From NCBI GenBank assembly GCA_023253415.1, contig JALRGK010000031.1, forward strand, positions 1-16,254: 16,254 bases of DNA, read 5' to 3'. The notes beneath the pieces were generated by a model. That model searched no databases, was not told the DNA's origin, and was given only the letters and a program-made list of their open reading frames with translations. Positions 7,055 through 14,298 of the stretch are shown here, piece after piece. This stretch comes from Rhodocyclaceae bacterium (GTDB lineage: Bacteria; Pseudomonadota; Gammaproteobacteria; Burkholderiales; Rhodocyclaceae). The first letter of the stretch is position 1. Each line of letters starts with the position of its first letter. Position numbers and translations under genes: made by a program.

Positions 7055-8416
7055 TCAAAGGGCAAAGGCGCGTTCGACGGCTTCATCCAGCCGGCGAACA
7101 GCGATAACCGTCAAACCCGGTATCGCGGATTTTGGGGCATTAGCCGTGGGAATCAAGGCATGCGTAAAGCCTAGCTTGGCCGCCTCCTTCAGACGCTCCT
7201 GGCCACGGGGAGACGGTCGCAACTCACCGGTTAAGCCCACTTCGCCGAAAACGCAGAGTTTCTGGTCCAGCGGCTTGTTCCTGAAGGACGACAAGATCGA
7301 TAGAATCACGGCCAGATCAGCCGCCGGCTCGTTGATGCGCACACCACCCACGGCATTCACGTAAACATCCTGATCGGCACAATGAATACCGACATGACGA
7401 TGAAGCACGGCCAGCAACATCGATAAACGTTGCGATTCCAGACCTACGGTCAGGCGACGCGGATTGCCTAACGCCTGATCAACGAGCGCCTGAACTTCGA
7501 CCAGCAACGGACGCGAACCTTCCTGCGTCACCACGATTGAAGAACCGGGCACGGGTTCCGGATGGCGGGAGAGAAAGAGCGCCGATGGGTTCGTGACTGC
7601 CTTCAGCCCCTTCTCCGTCATCGCAAAAACGCCCAGCTCGTTCACGGAACCAAACCGGTTCTTGAAGGCACGCACGAGACGGAAGCTGGAATGGGTATCG
7701 CCTTCAAAATACAGCACTGTATCGACAATATGCTCCAGAACGCGCGGACCGGCCAGTGCACCATCTTTCGTCACGTGGCCCACAAACAGTAGCGTGATGC
7801 CGTGTTGCTTGGCGAAGCGGGTCAGTTGCGCCGCACATTCGCGCACCTGCGCAACGGAACCGGGGGCCGACGTTAGCGCCTCCGACCAGAGCGTCTGAAT
7901 GGAATCGATCACTGCCACACGGGGCTGACGTGCTTCCAGGGTAGCCAGAATTTTTTCGAGGTTGATCTCGGCATAGAGGGGCATGTCTGGCGCAGCCACA
8001 TCGAGACGTTGTGCACGCAAGGCAATCTGCTCGGCAGATTCTTCGCCGCTTACATACAGCACGGGCACGCGTTCAGAAACGGCCGCCAGACACTGCAGCA
8101 ACAACGTGCTTTTACCAATCCCCGGGTCGCCGCCAATCAGGACGACACCACCCGAGACCAATCCCCCCCCCAGCACACGGTCAAACTCGTCAATACCGGA
8201 GGTCAGACGCGGGGCTTCCCGTGCTTCGACTTTACCTAGGGACTGAACACCGCTGGCCGGCGCCAGACTGGCAAAGCGGTGGGTGCTGGCAGCGGCTTTT
8301 TCTGCCACGGTTTCCACCAGGGTATTCCAGGCGTTGCAATCCGGGCATTGCCCTTGCCACTTGGGCTGGCTGGAACCGCATTCGGTGCAAATGTAAAGTG
8401 ATTTGGCTTTGGCCAT
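7055..8416 (-). CDS. radA: DNA repair protein RadA
   Basis: RadA is a RecA-like ATPase and DnaB-type helicase that drives branch migration and processing of recombination intermediates. The product, 453 residues from ATG 8416, has a C4 zinc finger (C10, C13, C24, C27; CTEC...CPDC). It also has a Walker A GDPGIGKST (96-104), a Walker B-like VAVIDS and the RadA-specific KNRFG motif (252-256). A C-terminal Lon-protease-like domain contains GEVGLTGELRP. E. coli RadA is about 460 residues. Of two in-frame ATGs, 8416 is preferred over 8422. A GGA sits 6 nt before 8416 but directly against 8422, and MAKAKS matches homologues. It starts 15 bp after the alr stop and is followed by ygiQ after 15 bp. 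A G9 tract lies in the codons for Gly83-85, just before Walker A. Confidence 0.98.
   Translation of the reverse strand: MAKAKSLYICTECGSSQPKWQGQCPDCNAWNTLVETVAEKAAASTHRFASLAPASGVQSLGKVEAREAPRLTSGIDEFDRVLGGGLVSGGVVLIGGDPGIGKSTLLLQCLAAVSERVPVLYVSGEESAEQIALRAQRLDVAAPDMPLYAEINLEKILATLEARQPRVAVIDSIQTLWSEALTSAPGSVAQVRECAAQLTRFAKQHGITLLFVGHVTKDGALAGPRVLEHIVDTVLYFEGDTHSSFRLVRAFKNRFGSVNELGVFAMTEKGLKAVTNPSALFLSRHPEPVPGSSIVVTQEGSRPLLVEVQALVDQALGNPRRLTVGLESQRLSMLLAVLHRHVGIHCADQDVYVNAVGGVRINEPAADLAVILSILSSFRNKPLDQKLCVFGEVGLTGELRPSPRGQERLKEAAKLGFTHALIPTANAPKSAIPGLTVIAVRRLDEAVERAFAL
8163..8171 (-). repeat. Poly-G(9) tract inside radA
   Basis: Nine Cs on the plus strand read as G9 in radA, spanning CTG GGG GGG GGA (Leu-Gly-Gly-Gly). 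A one-base slip would put everything from before the Walker A loop out of frame. It is the longest homopolymer I noticed in the window. The Gly residues are typical of this RadA region, so codon choice alone could explain the run. Confidence 0.9.
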
Positions 8417-8431
8417 GGTCATTCCGGATGT

Positions 8432-9547
8432 CTAATCTCGCCAGATGCGGGGGACGCGGGGTGCCAACGCACAGAACAACTCATAGGCAATCGTACAGGC
8501 AGCATCAGCCACCTCATCCGCCGGCAAACCTTCTCCCCAGAGCACCACCGGGCTGCCAATCTGCGCATCGGGAACGTTGGTCAAATCGCAGCACATCATA
8601 TCCATGGAGACTCGCCCGACAACACGGGTTCGCACGCCGTTAACCAGTAGGGGCGCCTGGTTGCTGCCATGACGGGGGTAGCCATCCGCGTAACCACAGG
8701 CAACAATACCAATCGTCATTGCCTGATCTGCGGTAAAGGTACCACCATAACCCACCCGATCACCGGGCTGCAGGTGTTGAATGCCGATAATCGCGCTTTT
8801 GAGCGACATCACCGGTGCTAGGCCAAGTGCTGTTGCTGTTTTTGCAGGATCATTCGCGCCCCAGGGGGATGCGCCGTAAAGCATGATGCCGGGTCTCACC
8901 AGATCACCGAGTTTCTGACGGTCGGCAGGGCCTGCTAACAAAGCGGCCGAATTGGCAAAGGACGTACGGTACAGACCGGCCTCGGGCCATGCCGCCGCAA
9001 GACGTTCCAGTTGCCAACCGGTTCCCCGGTCGTTATCGGCATCCGCAAAATGTGTCATGACTGTCACGCTGCGCACCTGTGGCAGCTGTTTCAACGCATC
9101 AAAGGCTGCAGCAGCCTCCTCCAGGGTAAACCCGAGACGGTTCATGCCTGTATTCAGCTTCAGAAAGACATTAAGGGGCTGTGACAGCTGGGTCAGGGTC
9201 AGCGTCTGAATCTGATCCGTACAGTGGATCACGGTGTCGAGTTGCCACTGACTGAAAACCTGTAGCTCATCTGCCTTGAAAAAGCCTTCCAGCATCAGAA
9301 TCGGGCCATCGTAGCCATGCTGCCGAAGTGCCTGAGCCGCAGACAGTTCGAGAATGGCGAATCCGTCAACAGCCGGGCTCAAGCGGGCCGCGACCTCGAG
9401 CAAACCATGGCCGTAGGCATCTGCCTTGATAACGGCAAACACCTTCCCGGAGGGGGCTGTCAGCGCCCTCGCCCGATCGGCGTTTTGACGCAACGCGCTA
9501 CCGGAAAATTCGGCAACAATCGGGCGCCTAGAAGCATGGGTAGTCAT
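8432..9547 (-). CDS. alr: Alanine racemase
   Basis: This PLP enzyme interconverts L- and D-alanine, supplying D-Ala for peptidoglycan. The 371-residue product has the PLP lysine K41 in the motif AVIKADAYGHG (38-48). K130 in FLKLNTGMNRLGF is the position carbamylated in well-studied homologues, followed by R137. The second catalytic base Y267 is in VGYGGTF, and the GRVSMDMM segment (about 311-318) lies in the active site. N-terminal TIM barrel and C-terminal beta domain are both present, and the length is normal. ATG 9547 gives MTTHASRRP; its Shine-Dalgarno (GAG) is weak. It heads the alr-radA-ygiQ run and is divergent from lplT, with 123 bp between the starts. I cannot tell biosynthetic Alr from catabolic DadX by sequence alone, but the lack of dadA nearby favours the biosynthetic enzyme. 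Confidence 0.97.
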   Translation of the reverse strand: MTTHASRRPIVAEFSGSALRQNADRARALTAPSGKVFAVIKADAYGHGLLEVAARLSPAVDGFAILELSAAQALRQHGYDGPILMLEGFFKADELQVFSQWQLDTVIHCTDQIQTLTLTQLSQPLNVFLKLNTGMNRLGFTLEEAAAAFDALKQLPQVRSVTVMTHFADADNDRGTGWQLERLAAAWPEAGLYRTSFANSAALLAGPADRQKLGDLVRPGIMLYGASPWGANDPAKTATALGLAPVMSLKSAIIGIQHLQPGDRVGYGGTFTADQAMTIGIVACGYADGYPRHGSNQAPLLVNGVRTRVVGRVSMDMMCCDLTNVPDAQIGSPVVLWGEGLPADEVADAACTIAYELFCALAPRVPRIWRD

Positions 9548-9587
9548 AGGCTCGGATTCTACCCGCTCTCATCTGCTTCGGGATCAA

Positions 9588-9614
9588 TGTGCGCCGCATT
9601 CGCTGCAGCGCACA
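9588..9614. promoter_or_regulatory. Nested inverted repeats between alr and lplT
   Basis: TGTGCGC (9588-9594) and GCGCACA (9608-9614) form a 7-bp inverted repeat with a 13-bp spacer. A second perfect 10-bp palindrome, CGCTGCAGCG (9601-9610), overlaps its right arm. The site lies between the divergent alr and lplT starts, upstream of the lplT promoter, where an operator would be expected. It matches no operator I recognise and could be chance. Confidence 0.3.
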
Positions 9615-9634
9615 AGCGGTTGTCATGTTATTCA

Positions 9635-9643
9635 TGCTATAAA
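9635..9643 (+). promoter_or_regulatory. Extended -10 promoter for lplT
   Basis: TGCTATAAA is a near-consensus -10 hexamer with the TG extension, 27 bp before the lplT ATG, giving a predicted leader of about 20 nt. TTGTCA lies upstream but only 12 bp away, too close for a standard -35. The element closely resembles the one in front of typA. Confidence 0.5.
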
Positions 9644-9670
9644 GCGGTCTGGTTTTTACGGGCGAGAAGC

Positions 9671-10936
9671 ATGCCATTCGGGTTCTACATCATTATGGCA
9701 GCGCAGTTTTTTTCAGCGCTGGCCGATAACGCACTACTGATTGCAGCGATTTACGCACTCCACGAAATGCAATCCCCCCTGTGGTTTGACCCGATGCTTA
9801 AACTGTTATTCACAGTTTCTTATGTTGTTCTCGCCGGTTTTGTCGGTGCTTTTGCCGATTCCATGGCCAAAGGCAAGGTCATGCTGATCTCCAACACGAT
9901 CAAAATCGGTGGCTGCCTGATGGTTTTCATGGGCATGCACCCGCTGCTTGGCTACGCCATTGTCGGCCTGGGGGCAGCAACCTACTCGCCCGCCAAATAT
10001 GGCATCTTGACGGAACTTTTACCGCACCGCCTGCTGGTGGTCGCCAATGGCTGGATCGAGGGGCTGACCGTGCTCGCCATCATTCTCGGCACCGTCGCGG
10101 GGGGCGCGCTGATTAACCCGGCCATCGCACAAGCACTTCTCAGTTTTGACATGCCGGTGATTGAAACACCGATTGATACCGTGCTTGAGTCCTCATTGTT
10201 CATTATTACCGGCATTTATGTGCTGGCCGCTCTGTTTAACCTTTACATCCCGAATACCGGCGTCGATCATGTGCCGTTGTCACTGCGCCCGGGGCACCTG
10301 TTTCACGAGTTTAATCATTGCCTCAAACTCCTCTGGCGCGACAAACTGGGGCAGATTTCCCTAGCCACCACGACCCTGTTCTGGGGTGCCGGTGCAACCC
10401 TGCAATTTATTGTGATCCGTTGGGCAGCCGATGCACTCGGTTATGACCTGGGTCAGGCATCCATGCTGCAGGGGGTTACTGCTATCGGTGTTGCGGCAGG
10501 TGCGGCCATGGCCGCCCGGATGATTACGCTACGCAAATCCGTCCGGGTGATTCCCATGGGCATTGCCATGGGCTTCGTTGTCATGCTGATGAATTTCGTT
10601 ACATCCTTCTGGGCTGCCGTCCCGTTATTAATCATCATCGGTGCCCTATCCGGCTTCTTTGTGGTGCCCATGAATGCGCTGTTACAGCATCGTGGCCACA
10701 TCCTCATGGGTGCCGGTCACTCGATCGCCGTTCAAAATTTCAATGAAAACCTGGCAATTCTGGTCATGACCGGTCTCTACGCCGTCATGATCTGGGCAAA
10801 TTTTAGTATCTATACCGTCATCGTGACATTCGGGCTCTTTGTGGCCGGGACGATGTATCTGGTCAAACGACGTTTCGAGGCCAACCAGCGCATTCATGAC
10901 GATGCCAGCCACCTGGATGACAACTGCTGTCATTAA
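9671..10936 (+). CDS. lplT: Lysophospholipid transporter LplT
   Basis: LplT is a major-facilitator-superfamily inner-membrane protein that flips lysophospholipids back to the cytoplasmic face for re-acylation. The 421-residue product begins MPFGFYIIMAAQFFSALADN, close to the known LplT N-terminus. It has about a dozen hydrophobic segments, with family-typical stretches such as GLGAATYSPAKYGILTELLP (99-118), NGWIEG (126-131) and QNFNENLAIL (355-364). A hydrophilic C-terminal tail ends in Cys-Cys-His. ATG 9671 was chosen because family similarity begins there and GAGAAG precedes it; the frame is open much further upstream, but that region is antisense to alr. In many bacteria lplT lies beside the acyltransferase gene aas, or is fused to it; no such gene is seen here. 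It converges on the udg gene with a 31-bp gap. Confidence 0.94.
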   Translation: MPFGFYIIMAAQFFSALADNALLIAAIYALHEMQSPLWFDPMLKLLFTVSYVVLAGFVGAFADSMAKGKVMLISNTIKIGGCLMVFMGMHPLLGYAIVGLGAATYSPAKYGILTELLPHRLLVVANGWIEGLTVLAIILGTVAGGALINPAIAQALLSFDMPVIETPIDTVLESSLFIITGIYVLAALFNLYIPNTGVDHVPLSLRPGHLFHEFNHCLKLLWRDKLGQISLATTTLFWGAGATLQFIVIRWAADALGYDLGQASMLQGVTAIGVAAGAAMAARMITLRKSVRVIPMGIAMGFVVMLMNFVTSFWAAVPLLIIIGALSGFFVVPMNALLQHRGHILMGAGHSIAVQNFNENLAILVMTGLYAVMIWANFSIYTVIVTFGLFVAGTMYLVKRRFEANQRIHDDASHLDDNCCH

Positions 10937-10940
10937 TGCG

Positions 10941-10954
10941 CACCCCGAAGGGTG
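10941..10954. terminator. Short hairpin between convergent lplT and udg
   Basis: CACCC (10941-10945) and GGGTG (10950-10954) form a 5-bp stem. On the minus strand the loop is TTCG closed by C-G, a very stable tetraloop. On the plus strand it is CGAA. It lies 4 bp after the lplT stop and 13 bp beyond the udg stop. T-tracts are poor on both sides, so it may be a weak terminator or a 3'-end stabiliser. Confidence 0.35.
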
Positions 10955-10967
10955 AACCCGGTTTGCT

Positions 10968-11732
10968 TTATTGAGGCGCTGTTTTCAGCGTGGCGTCGGC
11001 CAGTAGCAAATCTTGCCACGCCTTCCATTTTTCGGCAGGTTGACGCAGTAGATACGCCGGATGGTACGTCACGATGACAGGAATCTTGCGGCCATCCTGC
11101 ACCCGGTAATGCACCGCACCCCGCATACTCTGAATAGACGCCTCCTGCCCCAGTACGGCATAGGCCGCTGGTCGCCCGAGTGCCAGAATCACCTGGGGTT
11201 GTATCCAGGCAATTTGCTGGTTCAGAAAACCGTTGCAGGCATCGATTTCAGCCGATTCTGGCGTCCGGTTTTCAGGGGGGCGGCATTTCACTGCATTCGC
11301 AATATAAACGCCTTGCTCCCGGTTTAATCCCAGCGCATCAATCATGGCATCGAGCAATTTGCCTGCCTTGCCGACAAAGGGCAAACCAGCCATATCCTCT
11401 TCTGCACCGGGGGCTTCGCCCACCAGTAGCCAGGTCGCCTGATGGTCGCCACTGCCCGGCACCGCCTGTTTACGATCCCGGCACAGGCCACATGACTGAC
11501 AACTGCGAATCCGGGCTTCAAGACTGACCCAGTCTGCACCAACGGTCTGCATCGCGTCTGAATTGAGGGGAGCCGAAGCCATCGCAGGCGCCGAACTCGA
11601 ACGCGCGGGCGCATCGTTGTCTGACATTGGTGCCGGGGTGGCCGCAGCCAATCCCTGGGTGATCCAGAATGAATCAATCCCCATGGCATCCAGCCACTGC
11701 GCCTCGGTGAGCTGCCGACGCTGCACTGGCAT
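10968..11732 (-). CDS. Type 4 (Fe-S) uracil-DNA glycosylase
   Basis: This is a family 4 uracil-DNA glycosylase, removing uracil produced by cytosine deamination and starting base excision repair. The 254-residue product, from the ATG at 11732, has cysteines C78, C81, C150 and C166 in the CxxC...C(x15)C pattern that holds the 4Fe-4S cluster. The uracil-binding loop VGEAPGAEED lies at 104-113, and the DNA-binding motif HPAYLLR at 224-230. An Ala/Pro/Ser-rich linker (about 28-62) joins a short N-terminal segment, RRQLTEAQWLDAMGI, to the catalytic domain. The start overlaps the rimI stop as TGATG, with GGAG 10 nt upstream. A longer frame from 11762 would add only ten residues inside rimI. It is the last gene of the ispD-ispF-tsaB-rimI-udg cluster. 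Confidence 0.93.
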   Translation of the reverse strand: MPVQRRQLTEAQWLDAMGIDSFWITQGLAAATPAPMSDNDAPARSSSAPAMASAPLNSDAMQTVGADWVSLEARIRSCQSCGLCRDRKQAVPGSGDHQATWLLVGEAPGAEEDMAGLPFVGKAGKLLDAMIDALGLNREQGVYIANAVKCRPPENRTPESAEIDACNGFLNQQIAWIQPQVILALGRPAAYAVLGQEASIQSMRGAVHYRVQDGRKIPVIVTYHPAYLLRQPAEKWKAWQDLLLADATLKTAPQ

Positions 11733-12217
11733 CAGTGTATTTCTCCATTGAGAGGCAGGCACATCAGCAGCGCATCTTCACGACCGGCAGGGGTTCCAGT
11801 CTGCAGGTTCGCTGGTAAGGAGTAATAGTTCTTGCGCATGCCGGTTATTTTAAAGCCCAATTGCTCATAAAGACGGATCGCCGGCGCATTACTGGCGCGC
11901 ACCTCCAGAAAAAGACGGGCAGCCCCCCTTTGCCTGGCATGACCCAGCAGATCCTGCATCAACCTTTTGCCATACCCTTGCCTGACTGCATCAGGGTGCA
12001 CCGTGATGGTCAGCAATTCTTCATCATCGCCGGCGGTCATCGCAATGTAGTACCCCTGAATCGTATGGTTCGCATCTTTCAACACCCCGCTGTGCCAGCC
12101 CTGGCGCAACACATCCGAAAAGCTGGCGGCGCTCCAGGGGGCATGGTGCTGCATGGCTTCAATCGCTGCAACCTGCCCAATATCAGATGCCATCAAAGGG
12201 GTAATGGTCAGATCCAT
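11732..12217 (-). CDS. rimI: Ribosomal protein S18 alanine N-acetyltransferase RimI
   Basis: RimI is a GNAT-fold acetyltransferase that uses acetyl-CoA to acetylate the N-terminal alanine of ribosomal protein S18. The 161-residue product shows motif A, LLTITVHPDAVRQGYGKRLM (68-87), with the acetyl-CoA pyrophosphate loop RQGYGK (79-84). FLEVRASN (103-110) follows, then LYEQLGF (116-122), and RKNYYS (128-133) carries the family's tyrosine pair. E. coli RimI is about 148 residues; the extra length is in the C-terminal part (about 135-161). Its start codon shares one base with the tsaB stop (TAATG) and its stop shares one with the udg start (TGATG), so translational coupling is likely. Position next to tsaB is conserved in many proteobacteria and supports RimI over other GNAT proteins. 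Confidence 0.93.
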   Translation of the reverse strand: MDLTITPLMASDIGQVAAIEAMQHHAPWSAASFSDVLRQGWHSGVLKDANHTIQGYYIAMTAGDDEELLTITVHPDAVRQGYGKRLMQDLLGHARQRGAARLFLEVRASNAPAIRLYEQLGFKITGMRKNYYSLPANLQTGTPAGREDALLMCLPLNGEIH

Positions 12218-12954
12218 TACAGGCTTTGGCCGGCAGCACGCTCTGCCGTGGTCAGGGCGACACGGTCTCGAACATAAACGGGTAAGGCTTCTGAAGGGTC
12301 GACTCCCGCCCCGGTGACGAAGCCATGAGCGCCTAAACGTGCCAGAGCGTCAGCAGCCGGATAACGGATCCGGCTATCGGTCAGCAAATACTGCGCACAC
12401 CAGGCAGCAGCTTCCGGGTATTCATCTAGCGCAGTACCGGCCACATGCAAGCCAGGTTCCTGGCGCAGTGCGAGTTGCGTCAGATCGGATGGATTAACCA
12501 GACAAGCATCCATTTCAGCGACCCAGCCAGTCGTCTGTCTGATCCAGCAGCCTGCATAGATCTGGTTCATTCTTGCATCCAGCAGACCCAGCACCCGCGT
12601 TGCACCACATACGACATAAGCAGATTCAGCCAGCACCTGGAGTGATGAGATGGGCACCACGGGCTTGTCCAGGGCCAATGCCAAGCCTTGTGCCAAAGCC
12701 GCAGAAACCCGAAGGCCGGTAAACATGCCCGGACCGGCATCAAAAACGATCGCATCGATGCTCGAACGCGCCCAATCTAGCCTTGCCAACGATTCGCGAA
12801 CGGCCGGCAGCAATGTTTCGGCATGTGGCTGGCCTACCGGGCACTGGAAAACATGGCAACTTTCCGTGGTGACCGTATCCGGTGTGGCGTCACCAGACCA
12901 GAGGGCAAAACCACCCCGATCAGTGGCTGTTTCAAGGCTCAATACACGTAACAT
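12217..12954 (-). CDS. tsaB: tRNA t6A biosynthesis protein TsaB
   Basis: TsaB (YeaZ) is an ASKHA-fold protein that dimerises with TsaD in the TsaBDE complex. The complex transfers threonylcarbamoyl to A37 of ANN-decoding tRNAs. The 245-residue product starts MLRVLSLETATDRGGFAL, the expected nucleotide-fold strand. It carries HAETLLP (44-50) and GPGMFTGLRV (74-83; the family usually has GPGSFTGLRIG). TsaB lacks its own catalytic metal site and acts as a scaffold; TsaD and TsaE are not in this window. ATG 12954 lacks a clear Shine-Dalgarno and follows the ispF stop by 26 bp. Length is normal. It is placed with rimI and udg in a compact minus-strand run. Confidence 0.95.
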   Translation of the reverse strand: MLRVLSLETATDRGGFALWSGDATPDTVTTESCHVFQCPVGQPHAETLLPAVRESLARLDWARSSIDAIVFDAGPGMFTGLRVSAALAQGLALALDKPVVPISSLQVLAESAYVVCGATRVLGLLDARMNQIYAGCWIRQTTGWVAEMDACLVNPSDLTQLALRQEPGLHVAGTALDEYPEAAAWCAQYLLTDSRIRYPAADALARLGAHGFVTGAGVDPSEALPVYVRDRVALTTAERAAGQSL

Positions 12955-12980
12955 GGTCAGTGCATCATGCCATCGATAAA

Positions 12981-13499
12981 TTAGTGATGATCGTGGTCAT
13001 CGTGATCATGATCCTCTTCGTCAGCCAGCTCACCCAGCAGCACGACGGCTTGGGCAATTATTGCCTCTTTACGACCCACGGCATCTAACTGCTCATTGGT
13101 TTTCGCTTTAACGTTAATGTCCTTTTCCGGCAACCCCAGATCGGCGGCAATATTGGCGATCATGGCCGGCACGAAAGATGCAAGTTTCGGGCTTTGTGCA
13201 ATGACGGTGCTATCAATATTAAGGACGCCGAAGCCTGCGGCCTCAACGCGTTTCATGGCCTCACGCAGGAGTACGCGGGAATCGGCCCCGGCAAAAGCAG
13301 GATCGGTATCCGGAAAATGAAAACCGATATCACGCAGTGCCGCACCGCCCAACAATGCATCGGTAATCGCATGCAGCAGGACATCGGCGTCCGAATGCCC
13401 TGCCAAACCATGCGTATGGGGGATTTCGACCCCACCGATGATGAGTTTGCGGTCGGGCACCAGTGCGTGGATATCGTAGCCTTGGCCGATTCGGATCAT
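12981..13499 (-). CDS. ispF: 2-C-methyl-D-erythritol 2,4-cyclodiphosphate synthase, with His/Asp-rich tail
   Basis: IspF catalyses the fifth step of the MEP isoprenoid pathway, cyclising CDP-ME 2-phosphate to MEcPP with release of CMP. It is a zinc-dependent trimer. The product has the metal ligands D9 and H11 (GYDIHA) and H43 (LLHAITDALLG), plus HSDADV (35-40) and DIGFHFPDTD (57-66). NVKAKTNEQL (129-138) is near the CMP site. At 172 residues it is longer than the usual 157-162. The extra part is a C-terminal tail EEDHDHDDHDHH (161-172) with five histidines and seven acidic residues, a likely metal-binding or flexible tail of unknown purpose. ispD is 19 bp upstream and tsaB 26 bp downstream, consistent with one operon. 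AAGG lies 11 nt before the start. Confidence 0.97.
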   Translation of the reverse strand: MIRIGQGYDIHALVPDRKLIIGGVEIPHTHGLAGHSDADVLLHAITDALLGGAALRDIGFHFPDTDPAFAGADSRVLLREAMKRVEAAGFGVLNIDSTVIAQSPKLASFVPAMIANIAADLGLPEKDINVKAKTNEQLDAVGRKEAIIAQAVVLLGELADEEDHDHDDHDHH

Positions 13500-13518
13500 A
13501 GGATTAGTCGCCTTAAAG

Positions 13519-14229
13519 TCAGAGAGTGATGGTGCTGTGGAGAATGGCTGAAGCCAACGGCAGATCCTGTGGATACGTCACTTTGAGGTTGCTCAAGCTA
13601 CCGGCAACCAGTTTGGGTTGTAGGCCAAGCGCTTCCACCGCCGATGATTCATCGGTGGCCAGCGCCGGATCAACGGTGCTCAATGCTCTTGCCAGAAGCT
13701 GCAAGCGAAACATCTGAGGGGTTTGCGCCAACCAGAGCGGACGGCGATCGACCGTGCCATCGACACGGGCTTCCCCGTTGGCACGTTTGACGGTGTCAGC
13801 CACCGGAATTGCCAACAGCCCCCCCACCGGATCATCACTCAGCTCGGTCAGTAATGCATCAATCTGCGTGGGCGACAGACAGGGGCGCGCGGCGTCATGA
13901 ACCAGAACCCAGTCATTAGAATCGACATTAGGTTTTTCCAACAACCAATTGATTCCATTGATTACGCTATCGGCTCTTGTTGCTCCGCCACACCGTACCA
14001 CATGCACTCGATCTGTCGCGTTATCGGGCAAGCAGCCTTCATGCCAATCCGTATCCTCCGGTGACAATACCACCACAACCTTGGCAACGCGCGGCTCGGA
14101 AAGCAGCGCACGGATCGTGTGCCGGATCAGCGGCACGCCATTCAGCATGAGGTACTGCTTAGGCTGCGGCGCGCCAAATCGGCTTCCGGAACCGGCAGCT
14201 GGAATTACGGCAAAGTATTGTCTAGACAT
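13519..14229 (-). CDS. ispD: 2-C-methyl-D-erythritol 4-phosphate cytidylyltransferase
   Basis: IspD makes CDP-ME from MEP and CTP, the third step of the MEP pathway. The 236-residue product shows the CTP-binding signature PAAGSGSRFG (10-19) with PKQY (23-26), GGATRADSV (81-89), VHDAARP (110-116), AQTPQ (168-172) and TDE (192-194). Near the C-terminus it has NLKVTYPQDL (214-223). Length is typical. ATG 14229 gives MSRQYFAVIPAAGSG, as expected. It heads the ispD-ispF-tsaB-rimI-udg cluster and is divergent from mfd across 69 bp. On the minus strand TGATAGAAT, an extended -10-like element, lies only 6 bp before the ATG, so a very short or absent leader is possible. A G7 run occurs at 13819-13825 in the codons for Val-Gly-Gly-Leu. 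Confidence 0.97.
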   Translation of the reverse strand: MSRQYFAVIPAAGSGSRFGAPQPKQYLMLNGVPLIRHTIRALLSEPRVAKVVVVLSPEDTDWHEGCLPDNATDRVHVVRCGGATRADSVINGINWLLEKPNVDSNDWVLVHDAARPCLSPTQIDALLTELSDDPVGGLLAIPVADTVKRANGEARVDGTVDRRPLWLAQTPQMFRLQLLARALSTVDPALATDESSAVEALGLQPKLVAGSLSNLKVTYPQDLPLASAILHSTITL

Positions 14230-14250
14230 CCCCGAATTCTATCAGTCACC

Positions 14251-14256
14251 TATAAT
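14251..14256 (+). promoter_or_regulatory. Candidate -10 element for mfd
   Basis: TATAAT is a consensus -10 hexamer 42 bp before the mfd ATG, in the 69-bp gap from the divergent ispD. No -35 match lies at 16-18 bp spacing, and there is no TG extension. The nearest resemblance, TAGACA (14223-14228), is 22 bp away, which is too far. Confidence 0.35.
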
Positions 14257-14298
14257 CTCGGCCTTCTGCCTTGATTACTGCACCTTTCAGCCGGCCCT

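Noticed and set aside
9317..9670. N-terminal extension of the lplT frame
   Set aside because: Most of it is antisense to alr and unlike LplT. Homology starts at MPFGFYIIMA (9671).
14219..14228. 10-bp palindrome TGTCTAGACA over the ispD start codon
   Set aside because: It is mostly within the ispD coding sequence and isolated. A 10-bp palindrome is expected by chance in a window this size.
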